Source: SAR324 cluster bacterium
GTDB lineage: Bacteria > SAR324 > NAC60-12
Direction: 5' to 3'
NCBI GenBank assembly: GCA_015231885.1
Contig: JADGAT010000010.1
Span: 1 to 64,000 of the forward strand
Length of the DNA: 64,000 nucleotides
Shown here: positions 29,374 through 38,369 of the stretch, in pieces
Layout of the letters: every line of letters starts with the position of its first letter
Numbering within the stretch: the first letter of the stretch is position 1
Notes under the pieces: model-generated
What the model saw: the letters and a program-made list of their open reading frames with translations, nothing else
Databases searched by the model: none
What the model was told of the DNA's origin: nothing
Position numbers and translations under genes: made by a program

Positions 29374-30285
29374 CTATTCCATCAAGCCCAGTTTGTATTG
29401 TAAGGAACGCAGGGTATTTCGCATCAGCATCGCGATGGTCATGGGACCGACTCCGCCTGGAACAGGAGTGATCGCCCCTGCCACTTCTTTGGCTTTTTCA
29501 AAGTCCACATCACCTTTTAAGATAGCAATCTTGTTTCCTGTTTTTTCACTGATCTTTTCTCCCACCCGGTTGACTCCCACATCAATTACACAAGCACCAG
29601 GTTTGATCCATGCGGGTTTGACTAAATTGGGGACACCGGCAGCGACAATAAGGATGTCTGCGCGTTTGCAGTGCCTCTCCATATTTTTGGTGCGGGTGTG
29701 TATGACGGTCACGGTAGCATTGGCGCCATTCCCTTTTTGCAGAAGCATATTGGCAATGGGCTTTCCCACAATATTCGAGCGTCCCACAACAACGACCTCC
29801 GCTCCTTCTATTTCTACTCCTGCACGAATGATAATTTCCTGGATGGCAGCAGGGGTGCAAGGTGGAAATTTAACCGCAGTTCCTCCAATGAGAAGTCGGC
29901 CTGCATTGACGGGGTGAAAGCCATCAACATCTTTATCGGGATGAATGGCGTTAATGATGTTTGCTTCATTGATTTGTTTTGGTAAAGGCAGCTGCACCAA
30001 AATACCATGTATCTTTTCATCATTATTGTATTTTTCGATCAATGCCAGTAACTCATCCTCTTGGATACCATCGGGTTGATTTTCCTGTATTTCATGAAAA
30101 CCCAAGCGGTTCGCTGTTTTGATTTTCAGTGACACATACGACTGGGATGCGGGGTTTTCCCCAACCAGAATCGTCACCAAACCAGGGATCTCGCCATACG
30201 CTTTCTGGATTTCCTGTACCTTTTGGGAAATATCTTCCAGGATATCTTCACGAATTTGTGAACCCGAAATAATTTTTGCCGTCAT
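29374..30285 (-). CDS. folD: Methylenetetrahydrofolate dehydrogenase/cyclohydrolase
   Basis: The bifunctional one-carbon enzyme interconverting methylene-, methenyl- and formyl-tetrahydrofolate with NADP. Active-site Tyr and Lys are in SYVSLKIKTA, substrate loop in GILVQLPLP, the dinucleotide site in VVGRSNIVGKPIANML, and the closing signature is PVPGGVGPMTIAML. Length of 303 residues is slightly above average. ATG 30285 is preceded by AAGGACTGTG; a GTG one codon earlier is less likely. It stands alone, divergent from yaaA with a family A element between. Confidence 0.95.
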   Translation of the reverse strand: MTAKIISGSQIREDILEDISQKVQEIQKAYGEIPGLVTILVGENPASQSYVSLKIKTANRLGFHEIQENQPDGIQEDELLALIEKYNNDEKIHGILVQLPLPKQINEANIINAIHPDKDVDGFHPVNAGRLLIGGTAVKFPPCTPAAIQEIIIRAGVEIEGAEVVVVGRSNIVGKPIANMLLQKGNGANATVTVIHTRTKNMERHCKRADILIVAAGVPNLVKPAWIKPGACVIDVGVNRVGEKISEKTGNKIAILKGDVDFEKAKEVAGAITPVPGGVGPMTIAMLMRNTLRSLQYKLGLME

Positions 30286-30349
30286 CACAGTCCTTTCCTG
30301 TTTGATTCAACTGATTATTATGCTTGTCCATCCAATCCTGCTTTTCTAA

Positions 30350-30509
30350 GGAAGGCGAAAATAATAACATGTGAAAGTTACGCAGGATTTTCATCGAGGT
30401 TCAAGCCGTTTTATCGGGCGCATAGCTTGCTTGCTATGTCACTGGTAAAGCAACGCAGAAGATCGTTAAAAAGACAAGTAGATTTGCTAAACTATTGTTT
30501 GAGCATTCC
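30350..30509 (+). mobile_element. MITE-like element family A, copy 2
   Basis: A 160-bp copy flanked by TAA on both sides (30347-30349 and 30510-30512). Left terminal repeat GGAAGGCGAAAATAATAAC; the right end read inward is GGAATGCTCAAACAATAGT. It sits in the 355-bp divergent gap between folD and yaaA and so may add promoter or terminator activity to either gene. The AT-rich remainder of that gap (30513-30640) shows nothing else recognisable. Confidence 0.85.
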
Positions 30510-30640
30510 TAAATATATACAAGAGTGTCAACATTTTTTTCATCATGCACTTAAAAAAACAATGTAATTTTTTAAAAAATACTTTAAAAAAACTAATATT
30601 CAACAGAAATCAAACAGAAATACCATTAACGGGATTCAAT

Positions 30641-31417
30641 ATGCTGCTGATTATCTCCCCTTCCAAAACTTTAGAGCCATCCCCTCCAGTGTGCCCTTCT
30701 TGCACTCTTCCGGTGTTCCTTGATGAAGCCGAGGTGTTGAGTACAAAATTGAAAAGTTTTTCAAAAGAACAGTTGGCCCGATTGATGAAACTGAGTCCAC
30801 AGCTGGCAGAGCTCAATTTTGAAAGAAATCAAAGCTGGAGCCGTCCTTTTACGCCTCAAAATGCCAAACCGGCTGTCTATTCTTTTTCAGGAGATGTATA
30901 TACTTCCTTAGATGCTAAAAACTTTACAGAATCCGAGTTGAGTTTTGCCCAAAGCCATTTGCGCATATTGTCTGGATTCTATGGTGTTCTGCGGCCTTTA
31001 GACCTGATTCAGCCCTATCGACTGGAAATGGGGACCTCATTAGAAACCTCAAAAGGAAAAAACCTATATCAATTCTGGGGGAATACTATTACGGAGGAGC
31101 TCAACAGGTCCTTTCAAGAACAATCGGAGTCAGAGCTGGTGCTTATCAACCTGGCGTCTAATGAATATTTCAAATCGATTGCTTTAAAAAAACTCACACC
31201 TGCTGTCATAACTCCCGTTTTTAAAGAAAAGAAAGGAGATACGTACAAAGTAGTCGCCGTCCGTGCAAAAAGAGCAAGAGGTCGGATGACCCGCTACATT
31301 ATCAAAAATCAAATCCGTTCCCCAGAATCGATCAAATCCTTCAGCGAAATGGGGTACCGTTACCATTCAAAACTTTCAAAAAAAAACGAGTGGATCTTTT
31401 GCCGCAATGGATCATAG
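30641..31417 (+). CDS. yaaA: Peroxide stress protein YaaA (UPF0246)
   Basis: A 258-residue cytoplasmic protein of the YaaA/UPF0246 family; in E. coli it limits free iron and DNA damage during peroxide stress. The start MLLIISPSKTLE, the central SGFYGVLRPLDLIQPYRLEMG and the later INLASNEYFKSI plus VRAKRARGRMTRYI are family signatures. The frame is open from 30545, but the upstream residues are Lys/Asn-rich and unlike the family, so ATG 30641 is chosen. It is a single gene, and a family A element lies 130 bp upstream. Confidence 0.93.
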   Translation: MLLIISPSKTLEPSPPVCPSCTLPVFLDEAEVLSTKLKSFSKEQLARLMKLSPQLAELNFERNQSWSRPFTPQNAKPAVYSFSGDVYTSLDAKNFTESELSFAQSHLRILSGFYGVLRPLDLIQPYRLEMGTSLETSKGKNLYQFWGNTITEELNRSFQEQSESELVLINLASNEYFKSIALKKLTPAVITPVFKEKKGDTYKVVAVRAKRARGRMTRYIIKNQIRSPESIKSFSEMGYRYHSKLSKKNEWIFCRNGS

Positions 31418-31526
31418 GAGGTTTTACATCATATTTTGCTCGCATCTCATGTTTCTTTTATGTATAGTAATCAGATTTTTTTATATTCCCTAATCAAAAT
31501 TTTTCAACATTCAACACGAGAAGCTT

Positions 31527-33155
31527 ATGAATGCGCCTATCCCTCAAAAGTTACTCTTAAGTGGAAATGAAGCCGTTGCCGAAGCAGCATTGGATTGCGG
31601 TGTTACACTGGGAACAGGTTATCCAGGAACCCCTTCAACTGACATACTGGAGCATTTTGCAAAAATTGGCGGAAAAGCACAATGGGCCCCTAATGAAAAA
31701 GTAGCTATGGAAGTTGGGCTTGGGGTGGCTTTTTCCAAGTCCCGTTCTTTAGTCACCATGAAGCATGTGGGGGTCAATGTAGCTGCTGATCCATTGTTCA
31801 CCTCTGCTTATACAGGAGTGGATGGAGGAATGGTAATCATCACAGCTGATGATCCCGGTATGGCCTCCAGTCAAAACGAGCAGGACAATCGTCGTTATGC
31901 TGTAGCGGCTGGTATTCCTATGCTGGAACCCAGTAATTCGCAGGAGGCTTATGAGTTCACATTCAAAGCTTTTGAAATCTCTGAAAAATGGAACATTCCT
32001 GTTTTTCTGCGGATGACGACTCGAATTTGCCATGCGTTGACAGGAGTAGAAAAAAGCGTTTCTATTGCCCCTCCGGCCAAGCCGGGTTATGAAAAAAATA
32101 TCCAGTCTCGTGTCATGATCCCGGCCTTTGCCAGGCCGGCTCATGTGAAACTGCGTCAAAAGCTGGCAGATATTGAAGTATTTAATGATGATTCTGACTT
32201 GAATACGGTTACAGGCACTGACAGCAGCTTTGGTATTATCACGTCAGGCGTGACTTTCATGCACTGCCGAGAAGCAATGCCTGATGCAAAAATTTTAAAG
32301 ATTGGTATGTGCTATCCACTTCCCATTCAGTCCATCCGAGAATTTGCAAAAAGCGTGGATCGCTGCATGGTTATTGAAGAAGGAGACCCTTACTTGGTTG
32401 AAGCTATTCGTGCTGCGGGTATCTCTGTTGAGGGAAAAGCAGAAATGTTTCGTTTTGGCGAGTTGAATGTAAAAAAGGTGAGAAAAATTATCGACGGTGA
32501 TACCACCGAGCCTCCTGCCATCCCAAGAGGTAAGGCCCCTGAGCTTTGTGCCGGATGTCCTCACCAAACATCGTTCAATGTACTTAACAAATTAGGCTGC
32601 ATCGTTGCTGGTGACATCGGCTGTTACACGCTGGGGGTTTTGCCTCCCTATTCCGGAATGGACACGTGCATCTGCATGGGCGCCAGCATTGGCATTGGCC
32701 TGGGACTGCGTCATTCTCTTCCAAGAGAGCAAGCTATCAAAGTGGTGAGCGTCATTGGCGATGGAACATTCGCCCACAGCGGTATGACAGGATTGATGGA
32801 GATGATGTACAATCGTCCTGAATATGGACATTTGGTGATTATATTGGACAATGGAACCACCGCCATGACGGGAATGCAGGAAAGTCCTACCACAGGAAGG
32901 GCATTGGATCACTCCAATGCGCCTCAAATTTCCCTCGAAGGTTTGGTCAAAGCCTGTGGCGTCGAATACCTGGATGTCATTGACCCCTATTATGATCAGG
33001 ATCGATACGAGGAATTGATCAAAGAACGACTGGCTTCTGAAAAAACAGCCGTCATTATTGCACGCCGGCAGTGTGTCATCTCCAATAAAAAAATCAAAGC
33101 CTATGAAAAGGAGCAGGACTCTGGATGCCAAGAAGGAGGATGTGATCATGAGTAA
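31527..33155 (+). CDS. iorA: Indolepyruvate ferredoxin oxidoreductase, alpha subunit
   Basis: The thiamine-diphosphate subunit that decarboxylates aryl pyruvates to aryl-acetyl-CoA with reduction of ferredoxin. The pyrimidine-binding domain begins LLSGNEAVAEAALDCG and GTGYPGTPSTD, and the TPP-binding half has ELCAGCPHQTSF, GDIGCYTLG and GDGTFAHSGMTGL. At 542 residues it ends after IIARRQCVIS with a short Cys-containing tail (SGCQEGGCDHE), so it lacks the C-terminal two-cluster ferredoxin domain of canonical IorA. Its stop overlaps the iorB start by 8 bp. With paaK it forms an aromatic amino acid catabolic unit. Confidence 0.93.
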   Translation: MNAPIPQKLLLSGNEAVAEAALDCGVTLGTGYPGTPSTDILEHFAKIGGKAQWAPNEKVAMEVGLGVAFSKSRSLVTMKHVGVNVAADPLFTSAYTGVDGGMVIITADDPGMASSQNEQDNRRYAVAAGIPMLEPSNSQEAYEFTFKAFEISEKWNIPVFLRMTTRICHALTGVEKSVSIAPPAKPGYEKNIQSRVMIPAFARPAHVKLRQKLADIEVFNDDSDLNTVTGTDSSFGIITSGVTFMHCREAMPDAKILKIGMCYPLPIQSIREFAKSVDRCMVIEEGDPYLVEAIRAAGISVEGKAEMFRFGELNVKKVRKIIDGDTTEPPAIPRGKAPELCAGCPHQTSFNVLNKLGCIVAGDIGCYTLGVLPPYSGMDTCICMGASIGIGLGLRHSLPREQAIKVVSVIGDGTFAHSGMTGLMEMMYNRPEYGHLVIILDNGTTAMTGMQESPTTGRALDHSNAPQISLEGLVKACGVEYLDVIDPYYDQDRYEELIKERLASEKTAVIIARRQCVISNKKIKAYEKEQDSGCQEGGCDHE

Positions 33156-33636
33156 ACCCATCAATATAGTATTTGCTGGCTTGGGAGGTCACGGAGTGAT
33201 CAAAGCCTCGGATATTTTTGCGCAAGTGGCCTTTCAGGCAGGAAAAGATGTAAAAAAAAGTGAAGTCCATGGCATGAGCCAACGGGGAGGCTCCGTATCC
33301 AGCGATGTGCGAATAGGAGAAAATATCCAAAGCCCAATGATTCCTGATGGAGAAAGTGATTTTTTGATTGTACTTTCAGAAGATCAAATTCCTAACAATA
33401 AACATCGGTTGAAAGAAGGGGGAGTCTTGATCACTTCTGAAGTACTTACAGGTAAGCTAAAGGTTAAAAAAAGTCTCAATGTCGCATTGTTAGGCTGCTT
33501 GAGCAGCTACCTCGACATTGATGAAGAAATTTGGCTGTCAGAAATCAAAAAATCATTTCCTGAAAATATGTATGACAAGAATGTTGAGTCATTCACCATT
33601 GGCAAAACTGTCGCCCAGGAAACACAAACGGCATGA
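33148..33636 (+). CDS. iorB: Indolepyruvate ferredoxin oxidoreductase, beta subunit
   Basis: The gamma-type subunit of the 2-oxoacid:ferredoxin oxidoreductase. The glycine-rich start NIVFAGLGGHGVIKASDIF and the HGMSQRGGSVSSDVRIG motif are diagnostic. At 162 residues it is somewhat short (often about 190-200). AAGGAGGATGTGATC precedes ATG 33148, so the longer open frame from 33058 is not used. The 8-bp overlap with iorA indicates translational coupling and equal expression of the two subunits. Confidence 0.93.
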   Translation: MSKPINIVFAGLGGHGVIKASDIFAQVAFQAGKDVKKSEVHGMSQRGGSVSSDVRIGENIQSPMIPDGESDFLIVLSEDQIPNNKHRLKEGGVLITSEVLTGKLKVKKSLNVALLGCLSSYLDIDEEIWLSEIKKSFPENMYDKNVESFTIGKTVAQETQTA

Positions 33637-33662
33637 GTTAATTTTAGTTTAAAGGATTTTTT

Positions 33663-34991
33663 ATGAGTACAAGCAAGACTCCAAGAGCGAAATTATATCC
33701 AATCAGTGCAAACGATTATCTATCGATCAGTGAGCTCAAAAAGCTGCAGTTGGAAAAAATGCAGTCTATTGTGAATCATGCCTATGCCAATGTCCCTTTC
33801 TACAAAGAAAAATGGGAACAGGCCAGCTTCCATCCGGATCATATTGCTTCTCTGGAAGACATTCAAAACATCCCATTTATCATGAAAACGGATTTGCGGG
33901 ACAATTATCCATTTGGTTTATTTGCTGTACCAATGAAAGACATTGTCCGCCTGCATGCATCCAGTGGGACCACAGGCAAACCAACTGTTGTGGCATATAC
34001 AAAAAAGGATATCCAAGTTTGGGCACAAGTCATGGCAAGAACATTTGCTTCCTGCGGTCTGGGGCCTGATGACATCATCCAGAATGCCTATGGTTATGGC
34101 CTTTTTACCGGAGGGTTGGGGGCTCATTATGGCAGTGAAGAACTGGGGGCTACCGTCATCCCTGTTTCAGGAGGCAACACAGACCGTCAAATCATGTTTT
34201 TGAAAGACTTTGGTTCAACTGGACTTTGCTGCACTCCCAGCTATTTCACTTTTATTATTGAGCGGGCCAAAGAATTGGGATTTGATCTACACGAGCTTCC
34301 CATTCGTGTTGGAATATTTGGGGCAGAGCCCTGGACCGAAGAAATGCGCAAGCACATGGAAAAAAAATCTGGCATTAAAGCCTATGACATTTATGGCCTT
34401 TCTGAAATCATTGGTCCTGGAGTCGCCAGTGAGTGTGAAGCGCAATCAGGACTGCATATTTTTGAAGATCATTTTTATCCAGAAATCATTGACCCTGAAA
34501 CCGGAAAAATCCTTCCTGATGGGGAAAGAGGGGAGTTGGTTCTCACAACTCTCAGCAAATCGGCAAATCCCATGATTCGCTATCGAACACGGGATATCAC
34601 GACCCTCAAAAAATATGCATGCTCCTGTGGACGTACAATTCGACAAATCACCCGGATTACCAGTAGGAGCGATGACATGCTGATCATTCGAGGAGTTAAT
34701 GTATTTCCTTCACAAATTGAATCGGCACTGCTCCGTGTTCCAGATATAACACCTCATTATCAAATCGTTTTATTTGAAAAAGAAGGATTGGATAATATTG
34801 AGGTCAATGTAGAAGCCACTCCGGAGGTTTTCAACAACAACCTGGATGGCATGCAAACACTACAGGCAGAGACCGTTCATTCGATTTACACCACTTTGGG
34901 AATACGAGTTAAAGTCAACCTGGTCGCTCCCAACACCATTGCAAGAAGCGAAGGTAAAGCCCAAAGACTCATTGATCAGCGAAATAAATAA
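33663..34991 (+). CDS. paaK: Phenylacetate-CoA ligase family enzyme
   Basis: An AMP-forming aryl-CoA ligase of 442 residues. The AMP-binding loop is HASSGTTGKPTVVAYTKKDI, with FGAEPWTEEMR, YDIYGLSEIIGPGVA and the hinge region SDDMLIIRGVNVFPSQIE, all typical of PaaK. It activates phenylacetate or, next to IorAB, operates toward acid release from aryl-acetyl-CoA with ATP gain, as proposed for archaeal and anaerobic bacterial fermentation of aromatic amino acids. It follows iorB by 26 bp, and a terminator follows 53 bp after its stop codon. Confidence 0.93.
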   Translation: MSTSKTPRAKLYPISANDYLSISELKKLQLEKMQSIVNHAYANVPFYKEKWEQASFHPDHIASLEDIQNIPFIMKTDLRDNYPFGLFAVPMKDIVRLHASSGTTGKPTVVAYTKKDIQVWAQVMARTFASCGLGPDDIIQNAYGYGLFTGGLGAHYGSEELGATVIPVSGGNTDRQIMFLKDFGSTGLCCTPSYFTFIIERAKELGFDLHELPIRVGIFGAEPWTEEMRKHMEKKSGIKAYDIYGLSEIIGPGVASECEAQSGLHIFEDHFYPEIIDPETGKILPDGERGELVLTTLSKSANPMIRYRTRDITTLKKYACSCGRTIRQITRITSRSDDMLIIRGVNVFPSQIESALLRVPDITPHYQIVLFEKEGLDNIEVNVEATPEVFNNNLDGMQTLQAETVHSIYTTLGIRVKVNLVAPNTIARSEGKAQRLIDQRNK

Positions 34992-35043
34992 TAAAAGAGT
35001 TGATTTTTCATGCAGAATTGGTTTGGTTACAGTTCTGAAATGT

Positions 35044-35075
35044 GAACGCCCTCCGGGAGGAAGGGTTCTTTTTTC
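35044..35075 (+). terminator. Rho-independent terminator after iorAB-paaK
   Basis: GAACGCCCTCC (35044-35054) folds with GGAAGGGTTC, giving about ten pairs with one bulge and one mismatch, and is followed at once by a run of T residues. It ends the iorAB-paaK transcript and separates it from the Liv operon that starts about 55 bp later. Confidence 0.65.
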
Positions 35076-35129
35076 AGCGAGTTCAGTCTTAATTTTAAAT
35101 TATTATCGTTAAACAATTGAGGAGGATAC

Positions 35130-36293
35130 ATGAAAAAAATGTTGAGATCTGTTTTTTGGAATATCGTGGCGTTGAGCACATTGACCGTCATGGCTCTATT
35201 CCCTTTTGGCGCACAAGCCGAAACCATCAAAATTGGAGCAATTTTGGCTGTAACAGGCCCTGCTTCATTTCTTGGCGGTCCAGAATCCAGAACGCTGCAG
35301 ATGCTGGTGGAGGAATACAATGCCGCGGGTGGAATCAATGGAAACAAGATCGAATTGATCATTAAAGATTCTGGTGCCAATCCTGCAAAAGCTATTTCTT
35401 TTGCCAAGCAGCTCATTGAAGAAGAAAAGGTATTCGCCATCTTAGGGCCTTCTACCAGTGGGGAAACCATGAAAATTAAAAAAATCATGGAACAGGGAAA
35501 AACGATTCTACTGTCCTGTGCTGCCGCAGAAGTGATTGTCAATCCTGTTGCTAAATATGTATTCAAAACTCCTCAAAAAGACAGCCATGCCGTCCAGAAA
35601 ATCTACACGACTATGAATGACCTGGGAATCAAAAAAATTGCGGTTCTGGTAGGAAACACCGGATTTGGAAAAGCAGGAAAAGGTCAGCTGCTCAAAGCGG
35701 CTCCGGAATATGGAATCGATGTCGTGATTAGCGAAGTTTATGATAAAAAATCAACAGACTTGAGTGCCGTTGTTGCAAAACTGATGGCCAAAAAAGGAAT
35801 CCAGGCTGTTGTGAATTGGTCCATTGTGCCGGCACAGGGGATTTTGGCAAAAAATATGAGACAAGCTGGTTGGGATGTCCCGCTGTTCCAAAGCCATGGA
35901 TTTGGAAATATTAAATACGTACAAGCCGGCGGAGCTGCGGCAGAAGGTATTATCTTTCCTGCAGGAAGACTGCTGGTTTCTGATGTACTGCCCGACAGCA
36001 ACCCTCAAAAATCTTTGCTGATGAAGTACAAGCAGGACTATGAAAATAAATTCAATGAACCTGCCAGCACCTTTGGCGGTCATGCCTATGATGCTTTTAT
36101 GATTCTGGCACGTGCCATCGAAAAAGCAGGAACTGATAGAGAAGCGGTTCGTGATGCCATTGAAAATATGAACGGCATGGTGGGTACTGGAGGTATTTTT
36201 AATTTTTCTCCAACCGATCACAATGGTTTGGATATCGATGCTTTTGCCATGCTCACCGTCAAAGACGGCAAGTTTGTATTGTATAATAAATAA
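35130..36293 (+). CDS. livK: Branched-chain amino acid ABC binding protein
   Basis: A Leu/Ile/Val-type periplasmic binding protein (Peripl_BP_6) of 387 residues. The signal peptide runs to about GAQAE, and the mature start is TIKIGAILAVTGPASFLG. ILGPSTSGETMKI near residue 105 is the ligand-binding serine region, and FGGHAYDAFMILARAIEKAG is the usual C-lobe motif. TTGAGGAGGATAC precedes the ATG. It heads livHMGF and follows iorAB-paaK, so aromatic or branched-chain amino acids, or aryl acids, are candidate ligands. A hairpin separates it from livH. Confidence 0.9.
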   Translation: MKKMLRSVFWNIVALSTLTVMALFPFGAQAETIKIGAILAVTGPASFLGGPESRTLQMLVEEYNAAGGINGNKIELIIKDSGANPAKAISFAKQLIEEEKVFAILGPSTSGETMKIKKIMEQGKTILLSCAAAEVIVNPVAKYVFKTPQKDSHAVQKIYTTMNDLGIKKIAVLVGNTGFGKAGKGQLLKAAPEYGIDVVISEVYDKKSTDLSAVVAKLMAKKGIQAVVNWSIVPAQGILAKNMRQAGWDVPLFQSHGFGNIKYVQAGGAAAEGIIFPAGRLLVSDVLPDSNPQKSLLMKYKQDYENKFNEPASTFGGHAYDAFMILARAIEKAGTDREAVRDAIENMNGMVGTGGIFNFSPTDHNGLDIDAFAMLTVKDGKFVLYNK

Positions 36294-36310
36294 CACTCGC
36301 ACTCCTGATC

Positions 36311-36347
36311 ATTCCGGCCTCCTTTACTCAAATCAGGAGGCAGGAAT
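36311..36347 (+). promoter_or_regulatory. Stem-loop between livK and livH
   Basis: ATTCC-G-GCCTCCT (36311-36323) pairs with AGGAGGC-A-GGAAT (36335-36347), twelve pairs with one internal mismatch and an 11-nt loop. No T-run follows. It occupies the same place as the hairpin at 3269-3293, after the binding-protein gene and before the permeases, and probably sets unequal transcript levels. Confidence 0.6.
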
Positions 36348-36387
36348 GCGCATTTGTTCCTATCCAAATTGCCTTTAATCAACTTCG

Positions 36388-37278
36388 ATGACCACCGCAT
36401 TATTCGCACAATATCTGTTTGCCGGCATCACCTACGGCATCCTGTATGCCATTGTCGCCATTGGTTTTAATATCATTTACAACACCACGGGTATCATCAA
36501 TTTTGCTCAGGGTGAATTTGTGATGCTTGGAGGGATGATTGCTATCACGTTTAATGCGCTTTTTCCGTTACCCGTTGCCATCATTCTTGCTGTCATGACA
36601 ACGATGCTGATTGGTGCGGCAATCGAGATGATTTTCATTCGTTGGCTGGACAGTCCCTCTGTGCTGCGGATGATCATCATCACTATTGGGATTTCTATAT
36701 TAATTCGAGAACTGGCTCTGCACATCTGGGGAGAAAGTGTGCGTGCTCTGCCTTATTTCCAAGGCAATGAGATTTCTTCCGTCAGGATTTTAGGTACCAA
36801 CATTTCTCCACAGGTACTTTGGGTGATTGGCACTTGTTCGGTGATAGTCGTGTGTTTGAGCATCTTCTTTAAATTTACTTCGTTGGGAAGAGAAATGAGG
36901 GCTTGCTCTGCCAATCGGGTAGCAGCCACTTTGTGCGGAATTGATACAAAAAACATGATCACCTTTTCCTTCATGCTGAGTGCTGGCATTGGTGCTTTAG
37001 CAGGCTGCGTCATGTCACCGATCACCTATACCCAATATGATGGAGGCACGGGTATGGCCATCAAAGGGTTCACCGTAGCCATTTTAGGCGGTTTGGGAAA
37101 CAGCATGGCAGCCGTTGCAGCAGGATTGCTGCTGGGTATCATCGAGGCATTCAGTATTTCTGTAGTACCATTGGCATTTCAAGATGCAATCTCTATCAGC
37201 ATTTTATTAATTATTTTGTTTATTCGCCCTCATGGTATTTTCGGCAGAAGCGATATTGCCAGATTAAAGGAATTTTAA
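36388..37278 (+). CDS. livH: Branched-chain amino acid ABC permease LivH
   Basis: An inner-membrane permease of 296 residues with about eight helices. Diagnostic segments are FAGITYGILYAIVAIGFNIIYNTTGIINFAQGEF at the N-terminus, the SANRVAATLCGIDTKN cytoplasmic loop contacting the ATPases, and FTVAILGGLGNSMAAVAAGLLLGIIE. It heads the translationally coupled run livH-livM-livG-livF. No strong ribosome binding site precedes ATG 36388. Its TAA overlaps the ATG of livM. Confidence 0.93.
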   Translation: MTTALFAQYLFAGITYGILYAIVAIGFNIIYNTTGIINFAQGEFVMLGGMIAITFNALFPLPVAIILAVMTTMLIGAAIEMIFIRWLDSPSVLRMIIITIGISILIRELALHIWGESVRALPYFQGNEISSVRILGTNISPQVLWVIGTCSVIVVCLSIFFKFTSLGREMRACSANRVAATLCGIDTKNMITFSFMLSAGIGALAGCVMSPITYTQYDGGTGMAIKGFTVAILGGLGNSMAAVAAGLLLGIIEAFSISVVPLAFQDAISISILLIILFIRPHGIFGRSDIARLKEF

Positions 37279-38369
37279 TGAGTACAAAAAACATATTCCA
37301 TCTTGCCGCTCTGGCAGCCCTTGTCATTCTGGTGCAGATGGGCACGGCATGGACAGAAACAGGATACTACCTGACTCAGCTAACCATGATTGCCTATTAT
37401 TCACTGCTGATCATCGGACTTTGTATGCTGATGGGATACGCTGGGCAGATCTCTCTGGGACATGCCGGTTTTTTTGGAATTGGAGGTTACATTTCTGCGG
37501 CATTGACGAGTCATAATTTTGCTCCGTATCAAAGCAACCCGTTCGTGAACTTCCTGATCAGCAATGGTTTATTAGTGGGGAGAACGGATTTATACGGAGA
37601 GACTCTGCTGTCTTTTCATCCCTGGCCGGCTTGTATCATCGCCATTTCATTTACCTTCATCACGGCCTTTATTATTGGAATTCCAGTACTTAAACTGAAA
37701 GGGCATTATCTGGCAATGGCCACCCTGGGATTTGGAATCATTATTTACCGGGTCGTTTTGGCAACAGAAGCGTTTGGGGAGGCAGACGGACTTTCTGAAG
37801 TACCTGGTTTTGAACTCTTGCCAGGGCTGGTCGTCAGCGGAGACTTTGATGCCCGGATTGAAAATTATTATATTGCCTGGGGTTTTGTTCTGCTGGGCAT
37901 TGTCCTGCTGCTCAATCTGACCAATTCTAGAGTGGGACGGGCATTACGAGCCATTCACGGCTCAGAAGAAGCGGCTCAGGCAATGGGAGTGAACACAGCT
38001 CGTTATAAATTGTACATTTTTGTACTGAGTGCTGTTTTTGCAGCGCTTGCCGGGGTATTTCTCACTCACTACAATGGGGGAGTGGGGCCTTCAGAAACAG
38101 GCATTATGAAGTCCGTCCGTTACGTGGCCATTGTCTCTATTGGAGGCATGGCCAATATCTGGGGACCTCTGATCATGGGAGTGATTTTAAACTTCATGTC
38201 ATTGCGGGGATTACTGGGCTCCTATGATGATGTCGTGTTTGGCGTCATCTTGATCCTGGTCATGCTGTTTGCCCCCCATGGAATATTACGTTTGAATGTC
38301 TGGAGCAGGCTTCGTCTTTTTTTCTTCCCCACTCCTGCTAAATCAAGCCCTCTGAAAGAAAATCAATAA
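37278..38369 (+). CDS. livM: Branched-chain amino acid ABC permease LivM
   Basis: The second permease, 363 residues with about nine to ten membrane helices. Typical landmarks are GYAGQISLGHAGFFGIGGYISA, LKGHYLAMATLGFGIIIY, the loop RALRAIHGSEEAAQAMGVN and the segment SIGGMANIWGPLIMGVIL. It overlaps livH and livG at TAATG junctions, so the three are coupled. It forms the translocation channel with LivH. Confidence 0.93.
   Translation: MSTKNIFHLAALAALVILVQMGTAWTETGYYLTQLTMIAYYSLLIIGLCMLMGYAGQISLGHAGFFGIGGYISAALTSHNFAPYQSNPFVNFLISNGLLVGRTDLYGETLLSFHPWPACIIAISFTFITAFIIGIPVLKLKGHYLAMATLGFGIIIYRVVLATEAFGEADGLSEVPGFELLPGLVVSGDFDARIENYYIAWGFVLLGIVLLLNLTNSRVGRALRAIHGSEEAAQAMGVNTARYKLYIFVLSAVFAALAGVFLTHYNGGVGPSETGIMKSVRYVAIVSIGGMANIWGPLIMGVILNFMSLRGLLGSYDDVVFGVILILVMLFAPHGILRLNVWSRLRLFFFPTPAKSSPLKENQ

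Noticed and set aside
29285..29917. 210-codon frame on the plus strand opposite folD
   Set aside because: It is the antisense of a well-conserved gene and has no recognisable domain.
32592..33164. 190-codon frame antisense to iorA
   Set aside because: Composition is that of a shadow frame; iorA is certain on the plus strand.
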